From: Pseudomonas nunensis
GTDB lineage: Bacteria > Pseudomonadota > Gammaproteobacteria > Pseudomonadales > Pseudomonadaceae
Assembly: GCF_024296925.1 (NCBI RefSeq)
Contig: NZ_CP101125.1
Coordinates: 4,528,501 to 4,592,500 of the forward strand
Length of the DNA stretch: 64,000 bases
Direction: 5' to 3'
Shown here: positions 8,542 to 21,583 of the stretch, piece after piece
Numbering within the stretch: position 1 is the first letter of the stretch
Layout of the letters: each line of letters opens with the position of its first letter
Translations under genes and position numbers: made by a program
Notes under the pieces: model-generated
Databases searched by the model: none
The model's input: only the letters and a program-made list of their open reading frames with translations
Told to the model about the DNA's origin: nothing

Positions 8542-8727
8542 ATGATCAAAAAGATTTTGGCCTTCAGCGTATTACTGAACATCGGGCTGTTTCAAAGTGC
8601 GGCCTTCGCTGATTCCATTGCTACCGCTATTGAGCCCGGCCCGCTGCATCATATGGCCATTGCGTTTCCCATAAAGTGCCCGCCTGGATATGACGAGACT
8701 TTTTACCAACACATCTGCATCAAGTGA
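8542..8727 (+). CDS. Small exported peptide of unknown function
   Basis: This 61-residue product has a signal peptide (MIKKILAFSVLLNIGLFQSA, likely cut after AFA) and a mature part of about 37 residues holding two cysteines (in PIKCPPGYD and QHICIK). I chose ATG 8542 because the signal peptide begins there. The gene and the 250 bases around it are visibly richer in A+T than the neighbours. I do not recognise a family. A GAACTT box at 8386-8391 is a possible stress-sigma -35, but its -10 partner is poor. Confidence 0.6.
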   Translation: MIKKILAFSVLLNIGLFQSAAFADSIATAIEPGPLHHMAIAFPIKCPPGYDETFYQHICIK

Positions 8728-8818
8728 AAGAATGTTTACATTCTTTCTAAAGCTAAACCCCAACACACCCGCAACCTAAAACATCTTAAATAAAGCCAGC
8801 AAATCTATAACCTTAAAA

Positions 8819-8847
8819 CACCGCCCCCTATCAATAGAGGGGCGGTG
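8819..8847 (-). terminator. Hairpin terminator between the small peptide and the GNAT gene
   Basis: CACCGCCCC and GGGGCGGTG form a stem around CTATCAATAGA. On the minus strand it is followed by a T-rich stretch (TGTTTTAAGG), so it best serves the minus-strand gene ending at 8904. Confidence 0.65.
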
Positions 8848-8903
8848 CGTTTATATGACGACCCAAACAATCTCAGAGATGAATTAAAACGCATTTTAAT
8901 GGC

Positions 8904-10034
8904 TCAAACCTGCCGATAAGGCAACGCCGTTCTCGCCTCTTCCGCATACGCCAAGACCCCAACACGCTCCTGCTGCAAAAAGTCTTTAACCGCCGCTTTC
9001 AACCCCGGATGACGCAAGTAGTGCCAGGAATGAGTAATCACCGGTTCAAACCCGCGAATCAATTTGTGCTCGCCCTGGGCGCCGGCGTCAAAGCGCTGGA
9101 AGCCGTTGGCAATCGCATAGTCCATGCCTTGGTAGAAACACGTCTCGAAATGCAAACGGTCGTACTCCGCCAGGCAGCCCCAGTAACGTCCATAAAAGCT
9201 GTCGCCGCCCACCAGGCTGAAGGCCATGGCCACCGGCCGTGAGCCTTGCTTGGCCAGCACCACGCGAATCGATTCCGGCATGCGTTCGGCCAACAGGCTG
9301 AAAAATTCCCGCGTCAGGTACGGCGTTTGCCGACGCACCGCGTAGGTATTGGCGTAGCACGCGTAGACGAAATCCCACTGCGCCTGGGTCAGTTGCGCAC
9401 CCTCAAGCCATTCAAATTCGATGCCCTGCCCCGCCACTTGCTCGCGCTCCTTGCGCATCTGCTTGCGCTTGCGCGAACTGAGCGCGTCAAGGAAGTCCTG
9501 AAAGTCCCGATAACCACGGTTCTGCCAGTGGTACTGACAACCGATGCGCTGCAACCAGCCGGGCTGTTCAGCCAACGCGGCATCGGTGAAAGGATCGGTG
9601 AAATTGATGTGCGCGCTGGAAAGTTCTTCGATTTCCAGATAGCCCGGCAGGCTGTTCAGCAACTCAAAACCATCCTCCACATTGGCCGCCAACAAGCGCG
9701 GGCCGCTGACCGGGCTGAACGGCACGGCGGTCAACAACTTGGGGTAATACTCGATGCCCGCACGGGCGCATGCGTCGGCCCAGCCGTGATCGAACACGTA
9801 CTCGCCGTAGGAATGCCATTTGCGGTAGCTGGGTAACGCCGCGATCAAACGATCGCCTTCGATGTGCAGCAGATGCTCGGGCTGCCAGCCGGAATGCGGG
9901 CCGACGCTGCCGCTGTCTTCCAGCGCGCTGAGGAAAGCGTGGCGCAGAAACGGCTGACTTTCGGGTACCAGCGCGTCCCACGTATGGGGCGCGATTTCGG
10001 ACAGATTTTCCAGACATTGCAGCGGCATCGGCAT
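8904..10034 (-). CDS. GNAT-like / FemAB-type acyltransferase (DUF482 family)
   Basis: This 376-residue protein resembles the family once called peptidoglycan biosynthesis/recognition proteins and now grouped with GNAT N-acyltransferases. Recognisable parts are the SSRKRKQMRKER basic helix near the middle, the FVYACYANTYAVRR segment, and the C-terminal DAGAQGEHKLIRGF motif, a hallmark of the family. Two close ATGs exist (10034 and 10028). The substrate is unknown in Pseudomonas. It is transcribed divergently from the porin gene. Confidence 0.8.
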   Translation of the reverse strand: MPMPLQCLENLSEIAPHTWDALVPESQPFLRHAFLSALEDSGSVGPHSGWQPEHLLHIEGDRLIAALPSYRKWHSYGEYVFDHGWADACARAGIEYYPKLLTAVPFSPVSGPRLLAANVEDGFELLNSLPGYLEIEELSSAHINFTDPFTDAALAEQPGWLQRIGCQYHWQNRGYRDFQDFLDALSSRKRKQMRKEREQVAGQGIEFEWLEGAQLTQAQWDFVYACYANTYAVRRQTPYLTREFFSLLAERMPESIRVVLAKQGSRPVAMAFSLVGGDSFYGRYWGCLAEYDRLHFETCFYQGMDYAIANGFQRFDAGAQGEHKLIRGFEPVITHSWHYLRHPGLKAAVKDFLQQERVGVLAYAEEARTALPYRQV

Positions 10035-10165
10035 TCTCACAGTTCGTTGCGTGACAGCTTCGCGAGTATCGCCTATCGCCGCGCATCCCACACCTTTCAT
10101 CCGCCGACAGCGCTCTAGAACGAAGGTTCATGAAAGATTTGTATCGTCATCGAGACGCCATCACT

Positions 10166-10183
10166 TTGCCACTGCACTGTCAT
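10166..10183 (+). promoter_or_regulatory. Possible Pho box upstream of the porin gene
   Basis: TTGCCAC-TGCA-CTGTCAT places a perfect CTGTCAT half-site and a 5-of-7 half-site at the 11-base spacing of PhoB boxes. It is about 127 bases before the porin start. The match is suggestive only. Confidence 0.3.
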
Positions 10184-10309
10184 AAACCATCGCGATACTG
10201 GCGCCTGTTTTTAGAGCGCCGGGTTCTTACCCGGTCACTGTTTTCCGTCCGACAACGGTCGGTTGTGTCCTGGATGGCTCAGTCATCCCTTTCATCTTCG
10301 GAGATTGAT

Positions 10310-11626
10310 ATGCGTCTTGCTTCCACGAAAACTGCGGCGGCCCTGTGTGGCGGCCTGCTGCTGGCCATGAGTGTTCCAGCGAGCGCCGCAGTCGACGCCA
10401 AACTGCTCGACATGCTCAAGGCAAATGGCTCGATTTCCCAGGCGCAATACGCCGAACTGCAAGCCGAACTGGCACGGGATCAGAAAGACCAGCAAATCGC
10501 CCGCCAGGCTCAACAAGAGACCAACGAACAGATCGCGGCAACCGCGAAGAAAACCAATGAACTGAGCACCTTCGACCAGAAACTGGCATGGGCCGCCAAG
10601 ACCCAGTTCAAGGGTGACGTGCGCTTCCGTGAAGAAACCGTGCACAACGATGGTGTTTCGAACAACAAGGACCAGGATCGCCAGCGCATTCGTGTACGCC
10701 TGGGTGCCTACAGCGAAATCAACCCGCAAGTCGACACCGGTATCCGTATCGCCACTGGCAACAACGACGACGCTCGCTCCACCAACCAGAGCCTGGACGG
10801 TTACTTCGACAAGAAGTCGATCTGGCTGGACCAGGGCTACGTGGACTACCACCCCGACTTCCTGAAGAACCTGCACGTGGTTGGCGGCAAGATGCCGCAA
10901 CAATGGGTGAGCATGGGCGACATCATCTGGGATAGCGACATCAGCCCTGAAGGTCTGGCACTCACTTATAAATACCCTCTGGGCGGCAGCACCGAGCTGT
11001 TCGGCAGCGCCGGTCACTACACCCTCAAGGACAACGTCGACGGCGACGGCGTGCAGTTCAAGCACGACCTGCGTCTGTACGCCGGCCAGTTGGGCGCGCG
11101 TTTCGCCATCACCGACAACCTGAAACTGACCCTGGGTGGCAGCGTCTACGGCTACGACAACGACGACGACATCACCGCTGGCGGCACCACCACGCCATCC
11201 ATCCTGGCCACCAACGGCAACACCCCGAACGAACAATTCAAACTGTACGAAGGCTTCGGTCAGTTGGACGTCGCCGGCCTGCCACTGCCGCTCTCGGTAT
11301 ACGGTCAGTACGTCACCAACAAAGACGCCAGCAACGATCAGGACGCAGCCTGGTTGGCCGGTGTGAAGACCAAGCTTTACGGCTTCGCCGTGGACTACAA
11401 CTATCGCGACGTTCAGCGTAACGCGGTGGTCGGTGCCTTCACCGACTCCGACTTCGCCAACGGTTTCACCGGTTCGCGCGGCAGCAAGTTGAAAGTCAGC
11501 TATGAAATCGACAAGAACTTCGCCCTTGGCGCGACGTACTTCCTGGCCAAATCCGACTTCACCAACGCCACCATCCGCGATTCGGACATCAAAACCCTGC
11601 AACTGGATGCCGAAGCCAAGTTCTAA
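10310..11626 (+). CDS. Outer-membrane porin (putative porin family)
   Basis: The start is ATG 10310, preceded by GGAG, although the frame is open further upstream. The 438-residue product has a signal peptide (MRLASTKTAAALCGGLLLA.. cut near ASA), a charged helical segment over about residues 30-85 (LLDMLKANGSISQAQYAEL and a Gln-rich coiled coil), then a beta-barrel of alternating strands ending in the aromatic residue expected by the BAM machinery (EAKF). The substrate is unknown. A possible Pho box lies upstream and two hairpin terminators follow. Confidence 0.88.
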   Translation: MRLASTKTAAALCGGLLLAMSVPASAAVDAKLLDMLKANGSISQAQYAELQAELARDQKDQQIARQAQQETNEQIAATAKKTNELSTFDQKLAWAAKTQFKGDVRFREETVHNDGVSNNKDQDRQRIRVRLGAYSEINPQVDTGIRIATGNNDDARSTNQSLDGYFDKKSIWLDQGYVDYHPDFLKNLHVVGGKMPQQWVSMGDIIWDSDISPEGLALTYKYPLGGSTELFGSAGHYTLKDNVDGDGVQFKHDLRLYAGQLGARFAITDNLKLTLGGSVYGYDNDDDITAGGTTTPSILATNGNTPNEQFKLYEGFGQLDVAGLPLPLSVYGQYVTNKDASNDQDAAWLAGVKTKLYGFAVDYNYRDVQRNAVVGAFTDSDFANGFTGSRGSKLKVSYEIDKNFALGATYFLAKSDFTNATIRDSDIKTLQLDAEAKF

Positions 11627-11641
11627 TACCCCGCAATACGA

Positions 11642-11662
11642 CCCGGGCAAGGAAGCCCGGGC
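11642..11662 (+). terminator. Hairpin after the porin gene
   Basis: CCCGGGC and GCCCGGG form a 7-bp stem with a 6-base loop, followed shortly by CTTCTTT. It is 15 bases after the porin stop and is probably the first of two terminators. Confidence 0.6.
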
Positions 11663-11672
11663 GCTTCTTTAC

Positions 11673-11735
11673 AGCCTCGCGTTGGTCTATCGGTCCCCAT
11701 CATCCGTCCGATAGACCAACGCGGGCTGTTTTCAT
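11673..11735 (+). terminator. Second, long terminator hairpin
   Basis: CGCGTTGGTCTATCGG pairs exactly with CCGATAGACCAACGCG, extended by AGCC/GGCT across one bulge, then GTTTTC. This is a strong intrinsic terminator or RNA-stabilising stem. Confidence 0.75.
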
Positions 11736-11757
11736 TTCCCCGTAACACACCGCCCAT

Positions 11758-11879
11758 TGTGGCGAGCGAGCTTGCTCGCGCTGGGGTGCGAAGCGGCCCC
11801 CTGCATTCCTTCAGCCAGACCGCATTCGCTGGTTTTGCGACTGCTTCGCAGCCGAGCGGGAGCAAGCTCCCTCGCCACA
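11758..11879. repeat. Inverted repeat (TGTGGCGAGSGAGCTTGCTC type)
   Basis: The outer arms TGTGGCGAG and CTCGCCACA enclose GCTTCGCAGCCGAGCGGGAGC-type inner arms. It belongs to the same family as 21373-21466, 39481-39613 and 44019-44151. Confidence 0.85.
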
Positions 11880-11913
11880 AGTAATTCCCTGGCCACAAAA
11901 AATCCGGCACAAA

Positions 11914-12013
11914 AAAAGATCGCAGCCTGCGGCAGCTCCTACAGGATCGGGTTCAACTCAATATTGAAGTTGAACCCGATCGGCGTAGGAGCTGCCGCAG
12001 GCTGCGATCTTTT
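11914..12013. repeat. 100-bp near-perfect palindrome (AAAAGATCGCAGCCTGCGGC type)
   Basis: The left half AAAAGATCGCAGCCTGCGGC.. is matched almost base for base by the right half, including the centre GGGTTCAACTCAATATTGAAGTTGAACCC. It lies just downstream of the FabH-like gene and can serve as a terminator in both directions. It fills the right end of the 397-base gap 11627-12023. Confidence 0.9.
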
Positions 12014-12023
12014 ATGCGTTAAC

Positions 12024-13145
12024 TCAGCGCTTGCGCAGAATCACGCTACCAATCGAATACCCGGCGCCGAACGAGCTGAGCACCGCTAGCGAGCCGGCGG
12101 CCAGATCATCCTGGTTCTTATGAAACGAAATCACCGAACCCGCAGAGCTGGTGTTGGCGTAGGTGTCGAGGATCACCGGCGCTTCTTCTTCGGTGGCTTC
12201 GCGGCCCAGCAGTTTCTTGACGATCAAGTGGTTCATGCTGAGGTTGGCCTGGTGCAGCCAGAAGCGCTTCACGTCGCTGATGTTCAGCTTGTTCTCTTCA
12301 AGGTGCGTGGCGATCAGTTCGGCGACCATTGGGCACACATCGCGGAACACCTTGCGGCCTTCCTGCACGAACAGTTTGTCCTTGGTGCCGATGCCCTCTT
12401 CCGCCGCGCGGTTGAGGAAACCGAAGTTGTTGCGGATGTTGTTGGAGAACTTGGTCAGCAGTTTGGTGCTGACGATGTCGAACTGGTACTCGGACGTCGC
12501 CAGGTCGGCACGTTCGATGATCACTGCGGTGGCAGCATCGCCGAAGATGAAGTGGCTGTCGCGGTCGCGGAAGTTCAGGTGACCGGTGCAGACTTCCGGG
12601 TTGACCATCAGGATCGCCCGGGCCTGGCCCAGTTGCACGCTGTTGGCGGCGGCCTGGATGCCGAAGGTCGCCGAGGAGCACGCGACGTTCATGTCGAAAC
12701 CGAAACCTTGAATGCCCAGGGCTTCCTGGACTTCGATGGCGATGGCCGGGTAGGCGCGTTGCAGGTTGGAACAGGCGACGATCACACCGTCGATGTCCGC
12801 GGCAGTCTTGCCGGCACGCTGCAAGGCTTGCTCGGCAGCGCCGATGGCCATCTGGCAGAGCACCGACCATTCGTCGTTGGAACGCTCCGGCAGGCGTGGC
12901 GCCATGCGTTGCGGGTCGAGGATGCCTTCCTTGTCCATGACAAAACGGCTTTTGATGCCGGAGGCTTTTTCGATAAACGCTGCACTGGACTCGGTCAACG
13001 CTTCGATCTCGCCGCGCGCGATGGCATCGGCATTGTCGGCGTTGAATTGCGCGACGTAAGCGTTGAAAGACTGCACCAGCTCTTCGTTGGAGATGCTGTT
13101 GGCCGGGGTGTACAGGCCGGTGCCGCTGATGACGACGTTATGCAT
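12024..13145 (-). CDS. Beta-ketoacyl-ACP synthase III family (FabH-like)
   Basis: This 373-residue thiolase-fold enzyme has the full FabH triad: Cys156 in NVACSSATFG, His298 in WLHQAN and Asn331 in YANTSSAG. I start it at ATG 13145 (MHNVVISGTGLYTP), where the family N-terminus begins. The length and the insertion between residues 25 and 60 set it apart from housekeeping FabH. It resembles the P. aeruginosa PA3286-type enzyme that condenses octanoyl-CoA with malonyl-ACP and feeds beta-oxidation products into fatty acid synthesis; that equivalence is from memory. An inverted repeat lies upstream at 13291-13322. Confidence 0.88.
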   Translation of the reverse strand: MHNVVISGTGLYTPANSISNEELVQSFNAYVAQFNADNADAIARGEIEALTESSAAFIEKASGIKSRFVMDKEGILDPQRMAPRLPERSNDEWSVLCQMAIGAAEQALQRAGKTAADIDGVIVACSNLQRAYPAIAIEVQEALGIQGFGFDMNVACSSATFGIQAAANSVQLGQARAILMVNPEVCTGHLNFRDRDSHFIFGDAATAVIIERADLATSEYQFDIVSTKLLTKFSNNIRNNFGFLNRAAEEGIGTKDKLFVQEGRKVFRDVCPMVAELIATHLEENKLNISDVKRFWLHQANLSMNHLIVKKLLGREATEEEAPVILDTYANTSSAGSVISFHKNQDDLAAGSLAVLSSFGAGYSIGSVILRKR

Positions 13146-13290
13146 GGTCGTTTCTCTAATCTGTTCAGGCAGAAAGTGCTGGCACCGACGTACCAACACA
13201 CAAAGGGTCTTTTCCCATTCCGTGGAGTCCAACCTGGCATCGCTTTATTCCGATCCGCGGCGCCTGCGAAGGCTCAAAATCGCGGTGACG

Positions 13291-13322
13291 GCGTTTATAG
13301 GCGCGAAGTTTGCCATAAACGC
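13291..13322 (-). promoter_or_regulatory. Inverted repeat upstream of the FabH-like gene, candidate operator
   Basis: GCGTTTAT (13291-13298) and ATAAACGC (13315-13322) are perfect inverted arms with a 16-base spacer, about 150-175 bases before the start of the FabH-like gene. The binding protein is unknown. Together with the nested repeat at 13362-13485 this accounts for most of the 344-base gap. Confidence 0.4.
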
Positions 13323-13361
13323 TGGGGTTTGGCCCTATTTGAGAGATCAAACGCCTGCCAA

Positions 13362-13485
13362 TGTGGGAGCGGGCTTGTGTGGCGAGGGAGCTTGCTCCCG
13401 CTTGAGTGCGCAGCGCTCACAAAATTTTGGGGCCGCTTCGCAACCCAGCGCGAGCAAGCTCGCTCGCCACAAGCTCGCTCCAACA
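13362..13485. repeat. Nested repeat: TGTGGCGAG-type element inside a TGTGGGAGCGGG-type REP
   Basis: The outer left arm TGTGGGAGCGGGCTTG is interrupted at 13378 by a complete TGTGGCGAG...CTCGCCACA element (to 13471). The outer right arm then resumes, slightly decayed (AGCTCGCTCCAACA). Confidence 0.8.
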
Positions 13486-13489
13486 GGGG

Positions 13490-17401
<3,912 letters not shown>

Positions 17402-17473
17402 CAGGTACGCAATAAGTCGTCTAGTGGCGCAGGGGGGCGATTGTCGCAGATTTAGCGGACGAACGAGATCCCT

Positions 17474-17574
17474 TGTAGGAGCTGACGAGTGAAACGAGGC
17501 TGCGATCTTTTGACTTTGATTTTCAAGATCAAGATCAAAAGATCGCAGCCTCGTTTCACTCGACAGCTCCTACA
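17474..17574. repeat. 101-bp near-perfect palindrome (TGTAGGAGCTG...GATCGCAG type)
   Basis: TGTAGGAGCTG, GAGTGAAACGAGGCTGCGATC and their complements form a single long stem around a short AT-rich centre. It is related to 11914-12013 through GATCGCAGCCT and GGAGCTG. It lies between aceK and hrpA, and could attenuate read-through. Confidence 0.9.
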
Positions 17575-17591
17575 GGGGGCATGGCATTGGG

Positions 17592-19313
17592 TTATTCGTT
17601 GTCCATGCCCTTGCGCCGATAGGGGAACACGTCGATGACTTTGCCGGCGCGAATGGCTTCTTGCAGGCTCTTCCAGTAATCGGCGTTATAAAGCTCGCCA
17701 TGCAACTGATCGAACAACTTGCGCTGCCCGGAATCGGCGAACAAAAACGGCGGAAACTCCTCGGGAAACACATCCAGCGGCCCGATCGAGTACCACGGCT
17801 CGGACGCCATCTCATCCTCCGGCGTGCGCGGTTGCGGGATATGCCGGAAATTTGCCTCAGTCAAAAAGCAAATCTCGTCGTAGTCATAAAACACCACACG
17901 CCCGTGCCGGGTGACGCCGAAGTTTTTCAGCAGCATGTCGCCGGGAAAGATGTTCGCCGCCGCCAGTTGTTTGATCGCCAAGCCGTAATCCTCCAGCGCC
18001 TCGCGGACTTGAGCGTCGTTGGCGTGTTCCAGGTACAGGTTCAGCGGGGTCATGCGCCGTTCGGTCCAGCAGTGACGGATCAGCACCGTGTCGCCCTCCA
18101 CAGACACCGTGGACGCCGCCACGTCGAGCAATTCTTCCAGGCACGCCGGTTCGAACTTGCTCAGCGGGAAACGGAAGTCGGCGAATTCCTGGGTATCGGC
18201 CATGCGCCCGACGCGGTCGACGCTTTTCACCAGGCGGTACTTCTCGATCACCGTGGCGCGGTCGACGTTTTTTGACGGCGAGAAGCGGTCCTTGATGATT
18301 TTGAATACGGTGTTGAACCCCGGCAGGGTGAACACGCTCATGACCATGCCGCGCACACCGGGGGCCATGATGAACTGGTCGTCGGTGTTGGCCAGGTGGT
18401 TGATCAGCGCCCGGTAGAACTCGGACTTGCCGTGTTTGTAGAAACCGATCGAGGTGTACAGCTCGGCGATGTGCTTGCCCGGCAGGATGCGCTTGAGGAA
18501 GCCGATGAACTCCGCCGGCACCGGCACATCCACCATGAAATACGAGCGTGTGAACGAGAAGATGATCGACACGTCTGCCTCATCGGTGATCAGCGCGTCG
18601 ATCTGGATGCCGCGCCCTTCGCGGTGCAGCAACGGAATCACCAGCGGCCATTGTTCGTCCTGGGTGTAAATCCGTCCGACCAGATACGCGCCCTTGTTGC
18701 GGTAAAGCACCGAGGAGAACAGTTCGACGGACAGTTCCGGATCCTTGCAGACCCAGTCCGGCAGGTTCTCGCGCAGTTGCGCTTCGAGGCGGCGCAGGTC
18801 GCCGGACAGGTCGGCGTAATCCTCGCTGAAGCGGTAGTCGGCAAAGATACTCGCCAACATTTCCGACAAATGTCCCTGGGGCTTGTAGGTGCGGGTTTGC
18901 GCGGCCCGGGCCCGGCGCAGGCTCGGCCGGGTGGTGTGGATGAACATGCAGCCGTCGCTGATCAGGTCGTGGCTGAACAGCCCGCAGAAGATCGAGTTGT
19001 ACCAGGTCTCGGACAGCTCATCGTCGAAACGCAGGTCGATCAACGTGATGTAGGCGCTCTTGACCAGCGGCCAGCAGCTCACATCCATCAGCGTATCGGT
19101 CTCGAAGGCGCCCCGCAGCCGCTCGACCGTTTCGCCGACTTTTTCTTCGTACAGATTGATCCGCGCTGCCGACGCCGATTGCGTCTCCTGCCACTGGGCC
19201 TGCTCGAAACGGGCCCGGGCACCGTCGGTGATCTGCCGGAAATGCTCGCGGTAGTCATCAAAGCCATCGAGGATCAATCGGGCGATATCGGCGGCGGGCC
19301 ATTGCTGCGGCAT
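17592..19313 (-). CDS. aceK: Isocitrate dehydrogenase kinase/phosphatase AceK
   Basis: This 573-residue protein matches AceK along its whole length. An N-terminal regulatory domain is followed by a kinase-like domain with the ATP-loop segment [20 protein letters not shown] and the catalytic [12 protein letters not shown]. AceK phosphorylates and dephosphorylates isocitrate dehydrogenase, and so decides between the TCA cycle and the glyoxylate shunt. As usual in pseudomonads it is not in an operon with aceA or aceB. AGAGG precedes the ATG. Two GntR-type palindromes lie in the 414-base divergent region towards the chemoreceptor. Confidence 0.96.
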   Translation of the reverse strand: MPQQWPAADIARLILDGFDDYREHFRQITDGARARFEQAQWQETQSASAARINLYEEKVGETVERLRGAFETDTLMDVSCWPLVKSAYITLIDLRFDDELSETWYNSIFCGLFSHDLISDGCMFIHTTRPSLRRARAAQTRTYKPQGHLSEMLASIFADYRFSEDYADLSGDLRRLEAQLRENLPDWVCKDPELSVELFSSVLYRNKGAYLVGRIYTQDEQWPLVIPLLHREGRGIQIDALITDEADVSIIFSFTRSYFMVDVPVPAEFIGFLKRILPGKHIAELYTSIGFYKHGKSEFYRALINHLANTDDQFIMAPGVRGMVMSVFTLPGFNTVFKIIKDRFSPSKNVDRATVIEKYRLVKSVDRVGRMADTQEFADFRFPLSKFEPACLEELLDVAASTVSVEGDTVLIRHCWTERRMTPLNLYLEHANDAQVREALEDYGLAIKQLAAANIFPGDMLLKNFGVTRHGRVVFYDYDEICFLTEANFRHIPQPRTPEDEMASEPWYSIGPLDVFPEEFPPFLFADSGQRKLFDQLHGELYNADYWKSLQEAIRAGKVIDVFPYRRKGMDNE

Positions 19314-19470
19314 GGTGAGACCTCTGCGAAAGTGCGGAAGCCTGAGCTTAGCCAGTGAACCGGGTGCAGGAGAAGCGTAATTTTTGCCATTGATGTCGAG
19401 AGTCGAGCGAACCTCATGCTGGATTTTTTTCAGGTTTTTTAATCGACCGATTGGTCAATAAACACTCCAT

Positions 19471-19483
19471 TCGGTCATACCGA
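19471..19483. promoter_or_regulatory. GGTCNTACC palindrome 1 (GntR/FadR-type operator candidate)
   Basis: TCGGTCATACCGA is a 5+3+5 inverted repeat lying about 160 bases upstream of aceK. It shares the core GGTCWTACC with the site at 19616. Confidence 0.45.
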
Positions 19484-19615
19484 CCGCGCTTAATCGATTC
19501 CGCTGAACACCCCCAATCCTCTGCGTTACGCACGCAAACAGCCTTGCGAAATAACCTTCTGAATTAGCGTTTTGGCTTCTTCTGCCCTGCATCGCCCGGA
19601 ACAGAGCCTCCAAGA

Positions 19616-19628
19616 TTGGTCTTACCAA
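19616..19628 (+). promoter_or_regulatory. GGTCNTACC palindrome 2 overlapping a possible promoter of the chemoreceptor gene
   Basis: TTGGTCTTACCAA resembles the TTGGTNNNACCAA operators of PdhR, LldR and GlcC type regulators. TTACCA inside it (19622-19627) is followed after 17 bases by TATATA (19645-19650), so a bound regulator would cover the -35 region. The start codon is at 19728. Confidence 0.45.
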
Positions 19629-19727
19629 AATGATGGCACTTTGATATATAGCCCGCCATCACCCGCCTAAAAACAAGATCCTCGGTCCACGAGGGCTCCC
19701 TCCCAAAACGCCCAAGGAGCACATTCG

Positions 19728-21353
19728 ATGTCTATCAGAAACATGCGTATAGGTTTGCGTGCCGGTCTGAGTTTTGCCGTTTTGGCCAGTCTGCTGGTAG
19801 TGGTTGGTCTGTTCGGTCTGGTGCAAATGGCGACCCTTCGCCAAAGCGCCACAGTGATTGAGGAGTCGTGGATGCCGAGCATCGAAAGCATTCATGACAG
19901 CGCGGCCAACATTGCGACCATTCGCCTGGAATCCCTGCGGTTGATCGCCAACAGCCAACCGGCCGTGCGGGAAAAGAGCAAAGGCATCCTCATCAACCAG
20001 CGTCAGGAATTGCTCAAGCGCCTGAACGATCACAAGACATTGATCTCCAGTGACCAGGAACGGGCCATGCTCGCCAGCCTGAACGCGGACGTGGCCAAGT
20101 ACATGGCGATTCTCGACCAGATCATCGCCCAGATCGACGCCGGCCAGTCGGAGCAGGCCTACGCCCGCCTCAATACGGAACTGGCACCTCAGGGTGGCGT
20201 GCTGGACAAGACATTGGAGAGCATGATCAGTTTCAACCAGCAAGGCGCCGATGCAGCGTCCGACGATGCCGCGCGGATGTATCAGCGGGCGCAGTGGATT
20301 GTCGGCACGATCATCGTCACAGCCCTGCTCGCCACCCTGCTGTTGGCATGGCTGCTGACGCGCAGTATCACCACGCCGATCAATCAGGCCCTGAACGTGG
20401 CCCGGCGGATCGCTTCGGGTGACTTGAGCGGTAAAGTGCTGAGCGAGGGCGACGACGAAGCGGCACACCTGCTCGATGCCTTGGCCGACATGCAAAGCAA
20501 TTTGCGCACGACCATTCGTGGCATCAGCGACTCGGCGCAGCAGCTCGCTTCCGCGGCCGAGGAAATGAGTTCGGTGATGGAAGAAAGCACCCGTGGCCTG
20601 CAACAGCAGAATGATCAGATCGAACAGGCCGCGACTGCCGTTACCGAGATGAGCACGGCGGTGGATGAAGTGGCCGCGAATGCGGTGTCCAGCGCCGAAG
20701 CGTCCCAGGCGTCGAACGAGGACAGCAAACACGGGCATGTTCAAGTCAGCGAAACCATTACTTCGATTCAAGGGCTGGTGAGCGAAGTGCTCGGCGCCTC
20801 GCAACAGGCTGAAGGCCTGGCAACTCAGGCCCAGGACATCAGCAAGGTGCTGGAAGTGATTCGCGGGATTGCCGGGCAAACCAACCTGCTGGCACTCAAC
20901 GCCGCCATCGAAGCGGCCCGTGCCGGTGAGGCCGGGCGCGGGTTTGCCGTGGTGGCCGACGAGGTGCGTTCGCTGGCTCAACGCACGCAGAATTCCACCG
21001 AAGAAATCGAGTTGATGATCAGCAATATCCAGCACGGCACCGGGGCTACGGTCAGCGCGTTGCAAAGCAGCGCCGAGCAAGCCAGCCAGACCTTGCGCCG
21101 GGCCAACAGCGCCGGGCATGCGCTGGAAAAAATCACTGCATCGATCTCGCAAATTAACCAGCGCAACCTGGTGATCGCCAGTGCTGCCGAACAGCAAGCG
21201 CTGGTGGCGCGTGAGGTCGATCAAAATCTGGTGAACATCCGCGACCTCTCGACCCAAACCGCCGCCGGCGCCACCCAGACCTCCGCCGCCAGCCAGGAAC
21301 TGTCGCGCTTGGCTGTGGACCTGAATGGGCTGGTGACGCGCTTCATTATTTAA
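19728..21353 (+). CDS. Methyl-accepting chemotaxis protein with a four-helix-bundle sensor
   Basis: This 541-residue transducer has TM1 (about 12-34), a periplasmic helical domain of about 155 residues of the 4HB type, TM2 (about 190-211), HAMP, and a cytoplasmic signalling coiled coil. The signalling tip [20 protein letters not shown] is canonical. The C-terminus (LVTRFII) lacks a CheR-binding pentapeptide. The periplasmic domain size fits receptors for small acids or amino acids, but the ligand cannot be read off. It is a single gene, divergent from aceK, with a GntR-type operator candidate at its promoter. This may point to an organic acid signal. Confidence 0.93.
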   Translation: MSIRNMRIGLRAGLSFAVLASLLVVVGLFGLVQMATLRQSATVIEESWMPSIESIHDSAANIATIRLESLRLIANSQPAVREKSKGILINQRQELLKRLNDHKTLISSDQERAMLASLNADVAKYMAILDQIIAQIDAGQSEQAYARLNTELAPQGGVLDKTLESMISFNQQGADAASDDAARMYQRAQWIVGTIIVTALLATLLLAWLLTRSITTPINQALNVARRIASGDLSGKVLSEGDDEAAHLLDALADMQSNLRTTIRGISDSAQQLASAAEEMSSVMEESTRGLQQQNDQIEQAATAVTEMSTAVDEVAANAVSSAEASQASNEDSKHGHVQVSETITSIQGLVSEVLGASQQAEGLATQAQDISKVLEVIRGIAGQTNLLALNAAIEAARAGEAGRGFAVVADEVRSLAQRTQNSTEEIELMISNIQHGTGATVSALQSSAEQASQTLRRANSAGHALEKITASISQINQRNLVIASAAEQQALVAREVDQNLVNIRDLSTQTAAGATQTSAASQELSRLAVDLNGLVTRFII

Positions 21354-21372
21354 ACCTGTGTAGGCATTCACC

Positions 21373-21466
21373 TGTGGCGAGGGAGCTTGCTCCCGCTTGA
21401 GTGCGCAGCGCTCACAAAATAGTGGGGCCGCTGCGCAGCCCGGCGCGAGCAAGCTCGCTCGCCACA
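21373..21466. repeat. Inverted repeat (TGTGGCGAGGGAGCTTGCTC type)
   Basis: The outer arms TGTGGCGAG and CTCGCCACA enclose the GAGTGCGCAGCGCTCAC centre also seen inside 13362-13485; these two copies are close relatives. Confidence 0.88.
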
Positions 21467-21583
21467 AATAAGCTCCCCATCCCAGGCAAGCTCGCGCGCC
21501 ACAGAAATTTAATGCCCGATTTACGGTTGCGATCCTCAGGGCTCTCGGCAACACTTCCGTCCCCATAAAGGAAGGAGTGCACC

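Noticed and set aside
10130..10309. 60-codon extension of the porin
   Set aside because: It would put a non-signal sequence before a clear signal peptide, and the ribosome site stands before ATG 10310.
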